NCBI GenBank assembly: GCA_023434665.1
Contig: JAEYSM010000063.1
Span: forward strand, 1-7,323
Length of the DNA stretch: 7,323 bases
Direction of reading: 5' to 3'
DNA from: Bacteroidota bacterium
Lineage (GTDB): Bacteria; Bacteroidota; Bacteroidia; Bacteroidales; Lentimicrobiaceae
Position numbers and translations under genes: made by a program. Shown here piece after piece: positions 1 to 6,202 of this stretch; within the stretch, counting starts at the first letter, position 1; every line of letters starts with the position of its first letter. Below the pieces are notes generated by a model. The model was given only the letters and a program-made list of their open reading frames with translations, ran no database searches and was not told the origin of the DNA.

Positions 1-942
1 ATCCCAGTTGGTCACAACTTCGGCAACAGCCGGATGTGTTTCAGTTTTAAGCATCGTTATGAAAGCTTCATCAGTCATAGTTTCCTGATGGTTTTTCAGT
101 GCGTTCCATAACTTTACCATGGCATCCTTGCCACCGGCATTATATATGTCCTTTGCCGCCGAATGCAACCGCGATTGGTACCATCCATAGTTCTTAGGGC
201 CCATGCCCATTGTGGAATACAGTTTTTCGAAGTCTTCGAGCGATGTGAACTTGTATTCGGCAGACCCTGCACCTACCACCATATCAGGAAAGGTGACCAG
301 TGCATCAAGCAGTTCCGGCTGCTGTTCAGCCACATACGTGTGAAGCATAATGTTCACGAAAAGCTCACTCATCCAGTGACGCTGCATCTTCAGGCCGGCC
401 TGCGAAGTGTACGAATGGCCCATCTCGTGCAAAGCCAGCAGATCGAAGAAAGGCATCATACTGTAAGTGCCGTCTTCCTTACCATAAGCCTTCTTTACCC
501 GGGCAGCAAGCGGTGCCGGCAAGTTATCGACAGGGGGTAAAAAACTGCGCCAGAAGTCGTTATCCTCCGATGCAACCGCCAGGTTCGCATAGTCGATATT
601 ATGCGGGAAGCCATAAACCTCATGGAGTGGTTTCGCCGCGTAGTCCTTCCAATGCTGCGGTGCCAGGATATAAAGGTTGGTCTGAGGTGTGAACCCGATC
701 TCCTTTTCAAAATATCGCCCTGCATTCTCCATAAGATCGGCAATACTTCTGGCCCGTGCCTCAGCGCCCTCACTGAAATAATATGTTTGTGTGTAACCGG
801 TCAACTTTTCAAGTTTTGCTTTAGGGTTTTCGCTTTCGCCGACTTTAGCCAGTGTTGTTTTATCCTGAGCCATAAGAGTAGCCTGTCCCGTCAGGAATAA
901 CGAAATCACTGACAGAATGAGAATTTTTGAGCTGGTTTTCAT
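1..942 (-). CDS. Secreted HExxH zinc metallopeptidase-like protein, C-terminus cut off by window edge
   Basis: The frame is open from an ATG at 942 to base 1, giving 314 codons with no stop, so the end of the gene lies outside the window. The first ~26 residues look like a Sec signal peptide: Lys-2, a hydrophobic stretch (ILILSVISLFL), then a likely cut after MAQ. A HEMGH motif at residues 172-176 sits in a hydrophobic helix context (LLALHEMGHSY), as in zinc metallopeptidases. Glu-193 in WMSELF lies 16 residues after the second His and resembles the third zinc ligand of gluzincins (compare WLNEGFA in M1 peptidases), though the usual spacing is 18 or more. I do not recognise a named family. 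The last visible residues (HPAVAEVVTNWD) read like the end of a domain, so little may be missing. It is transcribed divergently from the dodecin gene. Role by inference: periplasmic or extracellular peptidase, substrate unknown. Confidence 0.8.
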   Translation of the reverse strand, partial: MKTSSKILILSVISLFLTGQATLMAQDKTTLAKVGESENPKAKLEKLTGYTQTYYFSEGAEARARSIADLMENAGRYFEKEIGFTPQTNLYILAPQHWKDYAAKPLHEVYGFPHNIDYANLAVASEDNDFWRSFLPPVDNLPAPLAARVKKAYGKEDGTYSMMPFFDLLALHEMGHSYTSQAGLKMQRHWMSELFVNIMLHTYVAEQQPELLDALVTFPDMVVGAGSAEYKFTSLEDFEKLYSTMGMGPKNYGWYQSRLHSAAKDIYNAGGKDAMVKLWNALKNHQETMTDEAFITMLKTETHPAVAEVVTNWD

Positions 943-964
943 GTTGTGTATAAGTGTCTTGTGA

Positions 965-996
965 TGAATATAGAACAGTAACATAATAAATATCAA
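965..996 (-). promoter_or_regulatory. Candidate promoter of the HExxH protein gene
   Basis: On the minus strand a TTG (996-994) is followed after 21 nt by TATATTCA (972-965), which ends 22 nt before the ATG. This resembles the Bacteroidetes pattern TTG, about 17-23 nt, TAnnTTTG, with the last two bases of the -7 box deviating. The same TTCTATATTCAT string occurs at the same distance before the response regulator gene. No transcript evidence is available. Confidence 0.35.
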
Positions 997-1049
997 GATG
1001 TTCAGAATCTGAAAATGACACTTCAATTCACCGGAAATAAGAACGCTTA

Positions 1050-1115
1050 AACCCTGAAACCCTGAAACTGCTGACTGCTGAGTGCCGACTGCTGACTGCA
1101 GAATGCTAATTGCTT
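1050..1115. repeat. Short tandem repeats: two octamers followed by seven decaying heptamers
   Basis: AACCCTGA occurs twice in a row (1050-1057, 1058-1065). From 1067 there are seven consecutive 7-base units: ACTGCTG, ACTGCTG, AGTGCCG, ACTGCTG, ACTGCAG, AATGCTA, ATTGCTT. The last two are the most diverged and run up to the candidate dodecin promoter. The period of 7 is not a multiple of 3 and the stretch is not in a supported gene. Origin by replication slippage is an inference; a mobile or structural role cannot be shown from one copy. Confidence 0.85.
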
Positions 1116-1122
1116 TTGTCTA

Positions 1123-1155
1123 TTTGTTTTTGTAAATTAGCATTTCCTATATTCA
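1123..1155 (+). promoter_or_regulatory. Candidate promoter of the dodecin gene
   Basis: TTTG (1123-1126) is followed after 21 nt by TATATTCA (1148-1155), ending 19 nt before the dodecin ATG. Spacing and sequence match the candidate promoter of the divergent gene on the other strand. An alternative pairing is TTTG at 1115-1118 with TAGCATTT at 1138-1145. Either fits the Bacteroidetes -33/-7 scheme only partly. Confidence 0.35.
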
Positions 1156-1174
1156 ACACCTTAAATTCAAAGTC

Positions 1175-1387
1175 ATGGCAATTGTAAAAGTTATCGAGGT
1201 TATCGCCTCCTCCGAAAAAGGATTTGAAGATGCAATACAACAAGCTGTCGCAGAAGTATCTAAAACGGTTCGTAACATTGATTCCGTTTATGTCAAGGAC
1301 ATGAAGGTTCATGTAAAAGATGGCAAAATAACTTCCTACGGGATAATATGCAAGGTTTCATTCCGCGTAGACGAATTAATTGCGTAG
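1175..1387 (+). CDS. Dodecin family protein
   Basis: A 70-residue protein, the usual length for dodecins, which form hollow dodecamers that bind flavin or related ligands in the cytoplasm. The family pattern is clear: an N-terminal strand (AIVKVIEVIASSEKGF), one helix (EDAIQQAVAEVSKTV), then two strands around VYVKDMKVHV and GIICKVSFRV. The ATG at 1175 gives the typical MAxVKVIEV start, and the TAG is at 1385. Odd point: the tryptophan that stacks on the isoalloxazine ring in characterised flavin dodecins falls at Ser-37 here (NIDSVYVKD), and the flavin-contacting Gln falls at about Gly-56 (Tyr-Gly in place of Tyr-Gln). Many dodecin-like proteins lack the Trp, so this may be a subgroup with a different ligand. 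The gene is monocistronic as far as can be seen: its upstream neighbour is divergent and the next gene is 337 bp downstream. Confidence 0.93.
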   Translation: MAIVKVIEVIASSEKGFEDAIQQAVAEVSKTVRNIDSVYVKDMKVHVKDGKITSYGIICKVSFRVDELIA

Positions 1388-1724
1388 AGGCGGTTTGCGC
1401 AGTCCAACCAGATCAATAAGCCTTTAGCCAGGAGCCGATAGTACATTCCACTGGCAGGCATTCACTCATGATGTTTCATTGCCGGTTGCAGACAGGAGCG
1501 GGTTAAGCAGCCTATGCTCCTCGTTTTCTGCAGCGGCCACAACGGCATATTCCACGAAGCCGTCGCCCGCGATACTGCTCATACAGCAGAACACCCTTTT
1601 CAATCAGAATGCCAATGCAGTCATACAATAAGACGCCACAATGGATTAATTTGACGCTGTTATTGATAATTTTAAGGAAAGTCAATCTGACCCGTGATTC
1701 ATTTATAACCTTAGAATTTTCAAT
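1388..1724. other. 337-bp spacer without a supported gene; possible decayed coding sequence on the minus strand
   Basis: No ORF here earns a gene call. On the minus strand, short open stretches follow each other in different frames. One is 38 codons from ATG at 1582 to TGA at 1466, containing DGFVEYAVVAAAENEEHRL, which has protein-like composition. It is followed by an overlapping 18-codon stretch starting at 1469. This would fit a frameshifted gene remnant, but no family is recognised. The last ~80 bp before the OmpA start are A/T-rich, with TAATTTTA at 1667-1674 and TATAACCTTA at 1704-1713 as weak -7-like boxes; neither has a TTG at the right distance. No good terminator for the dodecin gene was seen. 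Confidence 0.4.
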
Positions 1725-3236
1725 ATGAACAAATATCCCTTTATCCCCGCAATTTTTCTTTTTAGCATGTTGTTCGTAAACATGATCAGCCTTAATGCAC
1801 AGAATCTGAACAGAGTAAGCGCCAGTGGTTCATTCGATGAATACTGGTATATAGGAATTAATGGCGGCAAATCGCACTATATTGGTGACCTGAATAATAA
1901 TGATGCATGGGGTAAATGCACTGAATTCAGCTTGAGTGGGTTCCTTGGCCATCAAATAAGCCCCCTGCTTGGTTTCAGGCTTCAGTATATCAATGGAAAT
2001 CTAAGTGCTTCCTGTGATAACGAGTTCGGCAAATCAATCAAAACCGATTTCCGGGAATTTGGATATAATGCCACTTTGAACCTGAATGAACTTTTTGGCC
2101 ACTTCAATCCTAAACGGTTCCTGAATGTGTATATAACGGCCGGGCCCAGTCTGGTTTCATATCATTCAGTGGTGTTGAACAATGATGAAATGTTATACAT
2201 GGAGACCGAGGGCCGTAATAATGAAATGCTGGTTATGGCAGGAGCGGGCGCGTCAGTCAGAATTATTGATCAGATTGATCTTGTTGTTGAAGGCAGTTTT
2301 CACTATTCCTTCTGTGATGACCGGATGGATTTTATTGACCAGTTATCGCATAATGACCGTTACCGGTATATTTCGGCCGGAATAACCTATAAGTTTCTTC
2401 CGGGGGATAAAGATAAGGATGGTGTTTCGGATAAAAAGGATCTGTGTCCTGAAATGGCAGGCAATCCTTTCATGGATGGATGTGCAGATTCAGATGGTGA
2501 CGGAATTCCCGATAAGGATGATGCCTGTCCCGCGTTAGCAGGAAAATCAAGTCTGAACGGTTGCCCCGATACGGATGGTGACGGAATTCCTGATAAAGAT
2601 GACTTATGTGAGTCAATAGCCGGCAAAAAAGAGCTGAACGGATGCCCCGATAAGGATGATGATGGCATTGCAGATTTTGAGGATGATTGTGCTGATTTGC
2701 CGGGTCAGACCACGGCAAAAGGATGCCCTGATAAGGATGGTGACGGAGTTGCCGACAAGGATGATCAGTGCCCCGATACTAAGGGTGATGCAGAAATGGA
2801 AGGATGTCCCGACCGGGATTCAGATGGTACTCCCGATATTGATGACCAGTGTCCTGATGTTTCCGGTCCGGCTCTTAATAACGGTTGTCCTGAGCTTAAT
2901 ACCGCAAAACTCTCTAAAACACTTTATTTCGGTATCCAGAAAACTACCATTCAACCAGCTCATACCGGTGATCTTGATGAGGTTGTAACCTATCTGAAAC
3001 AAAACCCCAATAAGGGTATAACAGTTTCAGGCCATGCTGATGCAGTGGGTGGGGATGCTTATAATATGCAGATATCTGACAGCAGGGCCGGGAATGTTGC
3101 TGCTTATATCGAATCAAAAGGTATAGCACCGTCAAGGATATCTTCTGAGTCATTCGGTGAATCAAAACCTGCCGGCAGCAACCAGACTGTTGAAGGCAGA
3201 CGGATGAACAGAAGGGTAGTGGTTGAGGTAAAATAG
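1725..3236 (+). CDS. OmpA-family outer-membrane protein with thrombospondin type 3 repeats
   Basis: 503 residues in four parts. Residues 1-26 are a Sec signal peptide (hydrophobic IFLFSMLFVNMI, cut after NAQ). Residues ~38-224 look like a small outer-membrane beta-barrel ending in YISAGITYKF, with an aromatic last residue as in barrel proteins. Residues 228-389 are six Asp-rich thrombospondin type 3 repeats (DxDxDGxxDxxDxC), expected to bind calcium and act as a stiff periplasmic linker. Residues ~397-503 are an OmpA C-terminal domain that binds peptidoglycan: Asp-439 in GHADAVGG and Arg-454 in ISDSRA are spaced 15 apart, like the diaminopimelate-binding Asp/Arg pair of characterised OmpA domains, and NRRVVV follows near the end. 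The likely role is to tie the outer membrane to the cell wall, perhaps with a porin or adhesion function. It converges on the response regulator gene with a 16-bp gap. Confidence 0.95.
   Translation: MNKYPFIPAIFLFSMLFVNMISLNAQNLNRVSASGSFDEYWYIGINGGKSHYIGDLNNNDAWGKCTEFSLSGFLGHQISPLLGFRLQYINGNLSASCDNEFGKSIKTDFREFGYNATLNLNELFGHFNPKRFLNVYITAGPSLVSYHSVVLNNDEMLYMETEGRNNEMLVMAGAGASVRIIDQIDLVVEGSFHYSFCDDRMDFIDQLSHNDRYRYISAGITYKFLPGDKDKDGVSDKKDLCPEMAGNPFMDGCADSDGDGIPDKDDACPALAGKSSLNGCPDTDGDGIPDKDDLCESIAGKKELNGCPDKDDDGIADFEDDCADLPGQTTAKGCPDKDGDGVADKDDQCPDTKGDAEMEGCPDRDSDGTPDIDDQCPDVSGPALNNGCPELNTAKLSKTLYFGIQKTTIQPAHTGDLDEVVTYLKQNPNKGITVSGHADAVGGDAYNMQISDSRAGNVAAYIESKGIAPSRISSESFGESKPAGSNQTVEGRRMNRRVVVEVK
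2406..2891 (+). repeat. Six in-frame 81-bp (27-residue) thrombospondin type 3 repeats
   Basis: The cysteines lie at residues 241, 253, 268, 280, 295, 307, 322, 334, 349, 361, 376 and 388 of the OmpA protein. Spacings alternate 12 and 15 without exception, giving six units of exactly 27 residues with no indel. Each unit carries the DxDxDG calcium-binding pattern and a closing GC(P/A). The DNA copies are diverged, so selection on protein spacing is more likely than very recent duplication. Confidence 0.92.
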
Positions 3237-3252
3237 GTGCTATTATAGAATT

Positions 3253-4008
3253 TTATTGATCGAGTTTCTTTTTTATTTCGGCAAGGTGTTTCTCAGGTAT
3301 CGGTAGGGATATTTCTTCATCACCCTTTCTCAGGTAACATTTTTTCAAAGACCCTGAAACTTTTGCAAGCCATGCGGTATTGATGATATGGCATCTGCTG
3401 ATCCTGATAAAGTGTTCAGGCAGCATTTTCTCAATGGTGCCAATGTTTATTGATACAATTTCACGCTTGGTTTTCGATGCATAAATCTCAGAGTAATTGG
3501 CCGCTGCTTCTATATAGATAATGTCATCAGGGTGGATCAGGATGAAACCGCTACGGGTGGTAAAGTGAAGCTTATGATGGTTACGGACCACTCGTTCAAG
3601 CTTATCCATCTTCTTCTCCAGATTATGTATATTAAGGTAGTGCCGGGCTTTGTTAATCACTTCGCCCAGTTCATTTTTGTCAACAGGCTTCAAAAGAAAG
3701 TCAAACGCATTCTTTTTTATTGCCGGTATAGCATAGTAGTCATATGCGGTTGTAAACACAACCAATGGTGATAATCCGAACTGATGAAACTGCTCGAGGA
3801 CATCAAGTCCCGACATGCTTCCCATTTTAATATCCATGAAAACAAGGTCGGGTTTTAATTTGAGATAATGTGAAAGTACCTTTTCGGGATTAGTTGCAGA
3901 TCCTACAACGCTGATACCATTAATTTTTCCGATCAATGTCTCAAGCAGGCTGACCGATTCAATTTCATCGTCAACGACTAAAGCTGTTAAATTCCCTTCA
4001 TCTTTCAT
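3253..4008 (-). CDS. LytTR-family response regulator (receiver plus LytTR DNA-binding domain)
   Basis: The ATG at 4008 gives 251 residues and is preferred over an in-frame TTG two codons earlier. The receiver domain spans ~7-125: acidic pocket Asp-13/Asp-14 (VVDDE), phosphoacceptor Asp-59 (LVFMDIKM), switch Thr-87 (FTTAY), and Lys-107 in LLKPVD. After a short charged linker, residues ~147-248 form a LytTR domain (FILIHPDDIIYIEAAANYSEIY, then FIRISRCHIIN), which binds direct repeats in DNA. Its usual partners in this phylum are 7TM or LytS/YehU-type histidine kinases, but no kinase is encoded in the window, so the partner must lie elsewhere. The leader is A/T-rich and carries a 10-bp direct repeat that could serve autoregulation. 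The gene lies 96 bp after the cupin gene on the same strand and converges on the OmpA gene. Confidence 0.95.
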   Translation of the reverse strand: MKDEGNLTALVVDDEIESVSLLETLIGKINGISVVGSATNPEKVLSHYLKLKPDLVFMDIKMGSMSGLDVLEQFHQFGLSPLVVFTTAYDYYAIPAIKKNAFDFLLKPVDKNELGEVINKARHYLNIHNLEKKMDKLERVVRNHHKLHFTTRSGFILIHPDDIIYIEAAANYSEIYASKTKREIVSINIGTIEKMLPEHFIRISRCHIINTAWLAKVSGSLKKCYLRKGDEEISLPIPEKHLAEIKKKLDQ

Positions 4009-4030
4009 TAGCAACGGATTTATTCAGTTA

Positions 4031-4038
4031 TGAATATA
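4031..4038 (-). promoter_or_regulatory. Candidate -7 box of the response regulator gene
   Basis: TATATTCA on the minus strand lies 22 nt before the ATG, in the context TTCTATATTCAT. The same 12 bases occur before the HExxH protein gene at the identical distance. No TTG is seen 17-23 nt further upstream, so the call rests on the -7-like element alone. Confidence 0.3.
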
Positions 4039-4062
4039 GAATAAAGGAATACGGAAATAATT

Positions 4063-4082
4063 GTAAATATAAGTAAATATAT
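4063..4082. repeat. Direct repeat of 10 bp upstream of the response regulator gene
   Basis: GTAAATATAA is followed at once by GTAAATATAT: nine of ten bases are the same and the period is 10, about one helical turn. On the minus strand this reads TATATTTAC twice, each close to a TAnnTTTG -7 box (TATATTTA). It may be an operator, including an autoregulatory site for the LytTR protein, or a second promoter. In such A/T-rich DNA, chance is also possible. Confidence 0.4.
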
Positions 4083-4097
4083 GATTTTTTTATGAGT

Positions 4098-4113
4098 AAA
4101 GACGTTAGTCTTT
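4098..4113 (-). terminator. Hairpin over the cupin stop codon, weak terminator candidate
   Basis: AAAGAC and GTCTTT form a perfect 6-bp stem with a 4-base loop that contains the TAA stop of the cupin gene. On the minus strand the sequence that follows is A-rich rather than T-rich, so it is not a classical intrinsic terminator. It could stabilise the 3' end or be incidental. Confidence 0.25.
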
Positions 4114-4704
4114 CCTGATTTGTTTCAGCGGTTCTCCGACGACCAGCATATCATGATCGGCGAATACTTTTATGATTTCCTCTTTTGAGGGGGGCGCAGT
4201 CCACTGATCAGTGGCCTCAAAGAACGCTTCCATCTTCCCGGCAGGGAGGTAGGAGACAATCATTTTGCCCTGATCTGTCAATTGAATAAAGGCATGCTTT
4301 ACCTTTCGGGGAAGGAAAATGGTATCGCCCGGCTTCATTTCATATTGATCTTCGCCAACCTGAAACAAGTACTCACCCTCCACCACATAGAACCACTCGT
4401 CCTGAAACGGATGGATATGCAGTGGAGGACCACCATACGGACTAAGTCCGGTCTGCTCGAATACCGCCAGGCCGTTTTCTGTATCCTTCGCGGAAATCTT
4501 GATATCGAGAATGTTCTGAGTCACTCCTTTCATCTTGAAGTGCCTGTCAAACCGGGCTTCTCCTGCTTTAACCCTGAATCCTTCCTGCCCTCCCTTAACT
4601 CTGGATCCATCCTGAATGCCTGAGGTATTGAGGAGTTCAAATCTGGCAAACAAAACAGTAGGTATGAGTGCAAGTGCTGAAGCAACAAAGTGTCTTCTTT
4701 TCAT
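4105..4704 (-). CDS. Exported cupin-domain protein
   Basis: 199 residues. The start MKRRHFVASALALIPTVLFA looks like an export signal, and the paired arginines followed by a hydrophobic stretch suggest the Tat route, as for metalloproteins folded before export. A single cupin barrel occupies ~60-155: motif 1 has His-96, His-98 and Glu-103 (HIHPFQDEW, then VVEGEY), and motif 2 has His-137 (PGDTIFLPRKVKHAF). These four residues are the usual metal ligands, so a mononuclear metal site is likely. Substrate and reaction cannot be read from the sequence; quercetinase-like dioxygenases, isomerases and non-catalytic binders share this fold. The C-terminal ~45 residues (FEATDQWTAPPSKEEI onward) are helical. 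The linker before the barrel (33-50) contains two similar nine-residue units. Spacing of 96 and 121 bp to its neighbours argues for its own transcript. Confidence 0.9.
   Translation of the reverse strand: MKRRHFVASALALIPTVLFARFELLNTSGIQDGSRVKGGQEGFRVKAGEARFDRHFKMKGVTQNILDIKISAKDTENGLAVFEQTGLSPYGGPPLHIHPFQDEWFYVVEGEYLFQVGEDQYEMKPGDTIFLPRKVKHAFIQLTDQGKMIVSYLPAGKMEAFFEATDQWTAPPSKEEIIKVFADHDMLVVGEPLKQIRKD
4555..4608 (-). repeat. Imperfect 27-bp tandem duplication in the cupin linker
   Basis: Codons 33-41 (GSRVKGGQE) and 42-50 (GFRVKAGEA) are similar in protein and match at about 18 of 27 bases. The units sit between the export signal and the cupin barrel, where length changes should be tolerated. 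Confidence 0.55.
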
Positions 4705-4722
4705 AACTAAACATCATGGTAC

Positions 4723-4731
4723 CAAAATATA
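4723..4731 (-). promoter_or_regulatory. Candidate -7 box of the cupin gene
   Basis: TATATTTTG on the minus strand is one base longer than the Bacteroidetes -7 box TAnnTTTG and ends 18 nt before the ATG. The only nearby TTG upstream leaves a spacer of about 13 nt, which is short, so the -33 element is unclear. Confidence 0.35.
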
Positions 4732-4801
4732 ACAAGTTAACCTGCAATTATCCTGACCACCATGGTATTTCGCCGTCTCGTACAAATACCTTCAATTTTA
4801 A

Positions 4802-4817
4802 TCCCAGTCTTTTGGGA
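4802..4817 (-). terminator. Small hairpin after the phosphoesterase gene, weak terminator candidate
   Basis: TCCCA (4802-4806) and TGGGA (4813-4817) form a 5-bp stem with a 6-base loop, about 9 bases after the stop codon. The following minus-strand bases (ATTAAAATTG) are A/T-rich but hold no T-run, so termination is only possible, not shown. Confidence 0.25.
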
Positions 4818-4825
4818 ATGGCGTG

Positions 4826-6187
4826 TTATAGTTCCACTTCCTTACTATCTTTCAATATGTGTTGACCCTTTTGATATTGATGTAAGGCCACTTGCAACTT
4901 CTTAAGATCTGATTTGACAGGAACTATCGTGATAAAATCCATATTCTCCTGATCCTGATCGATATTGGAGTTCTTGTCCCGTGATTTTTTGTCTTCCCAT
5001 GAGCCCGAGTTGGCATAGATGCATTGTTGTCCCTTGTGATTCAGATAGGTCTTTATCATCGGGATATGCGTGTGTCCAAAAACCACTATGCGAACATCAG
5101 AATCCGACTTGTCAAAATACTGCGCATTTGCTCTTTCATCAATAAATTCAGTCTCAAGACTGCCAACCATGGCAGTATTAATATCTGACAATGACTTCAC
5201 ATTATTGTATAGCTGACGTTCATCCCAACTGGCTTGTGTAAACAAATTATTGTACAAGTTCATTTGAATGCTGCCATCGGCTTCACTATTCCTTGGGATG
5301 ATATCATTGATTGCGTATGTTTGGGTAAGACCACCAATATTTGTGGTGATTATTGGTTCGTTAAAGTCATCTTTCACGTAAATAACATTCTCCATAATAA
5401 TTTTCCATAAGGAGTAGTAGGTATTCTTGCTAACCTGCTCTGCACTTGTTGAATCATTTAAAACAACAGTTCCTACCTTGGTGGCTTCTTCGGGAGTAGT
5501 TGGATCTGTAAATGAATTAGCAGCGATTCGTGCGAAGAAATATCCGGGGGCAAGAATTGATTCGGGTGCGTCATCAATTGCATTGGGCGTCATTGCGCAG
5601 AAGAAATCGTACCTATGACCATGTTCAATAGCAATTTCAGGATAGCCTTCAGGATGGTATGTGCCAACCTGGAATTTCCCATCATCATCCCGAGCCTGAT
5701 TTATGCCGGGTAAAGCTATGTTAATATTTTCGGGAGTAAAGCCCATATCGTGATTTCCGGGAATGTACGTCACTTTTATCTTACCATCGGTAATTATGCT
5801 GTTCAATACATCAAAAACACCTTGATTGGCTTCAACTGATTTCCTTACAAAATCAGCCTGAGTGCCGCCACCATAGGTATCAGTTCTTGTGGGAATATAC
5901 CATTCGTCAAGCATATCGCCTCCAATGACCAGTTCCTTTACAGTAGATGAGGTCCGTATCTCATTAAGAAACTGCTCAAGACGCTGAAGATGATGAACAT
6001 TTTCAGAGTATGACAAGTCGTTTCCTAAATGAAGGTCGCTTATTACAACTATTTTGTCACGTGCACTATTACTGCTTACACTCATCGTGTCGAACGGGTT
6101 AATGGTGGTGTCGTCGTTCTTGGTATTACATGATCCAAAGACGAGCAAGGCAGCAATCCAAAGTAGAAATACAGCTTTTCGGTTCAT
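4826..6187 (-). CDS. Calcineurin-like metallophosphoesterase lipoprotein
   Basis: 453 residues. The N-terminus is a lipoprotein signal (LLWIAALLVFGSC) with the lipidated Cys-20. The next residues, NTKNDD, are Lys/Asp-rich and resemble the signals that send Bacteroidetes lipoproteins to the cell surface. All metallophosphoesterase metal-binding motifs are present in order: DLH at 51-53, GD at 90-91 (GGDMLDEW), GNHD at 144-147, HGH at 189-191 and GHTH at 371-374. A two-metal phosphoesterase site is therefore expected outside the cytoplasm. The substrate is unknown; the layout DxH...GDxxDxW...GNHD recalls LpxH-like enzymes, but export argues against a lipid A role. About 180 residues separate HGH from GHTH, roughly 100 more than in LpxH, so a sizeable insert (~205-360) is present. 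A strong promoter candidate lies upstream. Confidence 0.93.
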   Translation of the reverse strand: MNRKAVFLLWIAALLVFGSCNTKNDDTTINPFDTMSVSSNSARDKIVVISDLHLGNDLSYSENVHHLQRLEQFLNEIRTSSTVKELVIGGDMLDEWYIPTRTDTYGGGTQADFVRKSVEANQGVFDVLNSIITDGKIKVTYIPGNHDMGFTPENINIALPGINQARDDDGKFQVGTYHPEGYPEIAIEHGHRYDFFCAMTPNAIDDAPESILAPGYFFARIAANSFTDPTTPEEATKVGTVVLNDSTSAEQVSKNTYYSLWKIIMENVIYVKDDFNEPIITTNIGGLTQTYAINDIIPRNSEADGSIQMNLYNNLFTQASWDERQLYNNVKSLSDINTAMVGSLETEFIDERANAQYFDKSDSDVRIVVFGHTHIPMIKTYLNHKGQQCIYANSGSWEDKKSRDKNSNIDQDQENMDFITIVPVKSDLKKLQVALHQYQKGQHILKDSKEVEL

Positions 6188-6202
6188 AGAAAGGTTGTTA
6201 GG

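Noticed and set aside
163..900. ORFs at 163-540 and 601-900 (plus) and 495-773 (minus)
   Set aside because: They lie inside the continuous HExxH protein reading frame, whose motif and signal peptide make it the real gene.
1106..1312. 68-codon minus-strand ORF opposite the dodecin gene
   Set aside because: It is antisense to a clear dodecin and carries no family features.
2387..2718. Two overlapping minus-strand ORFs with internal repeats (2387-2668, 2470-2718)
   Set aside because: They are antisense to the 81-bp repeats of the OmpA gene; their Ser/Pro/His repeat patterns are mirrors of the Asp-rich codons.
2406..2891. CRISPR-like periodicity
   Set aside because: The 81-bp periodicity is in-frame protein repeat DNA with no alternating conserved repeats and unique spacers.
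3232..3244. Tiny hairpin AATAG-GTG-CTATT between the convergent OmpA and regulator genes
   Set aside because: Only 5 A/T-rich pairs, no T-run; too weak to call a bidirectional terminator.
4009..4014. TTG start two codons upstream of the response regulator ATG
   Set aside because: The ATG at 4008 is the ordinary start and the extra residues add nothing to the receiver domain.
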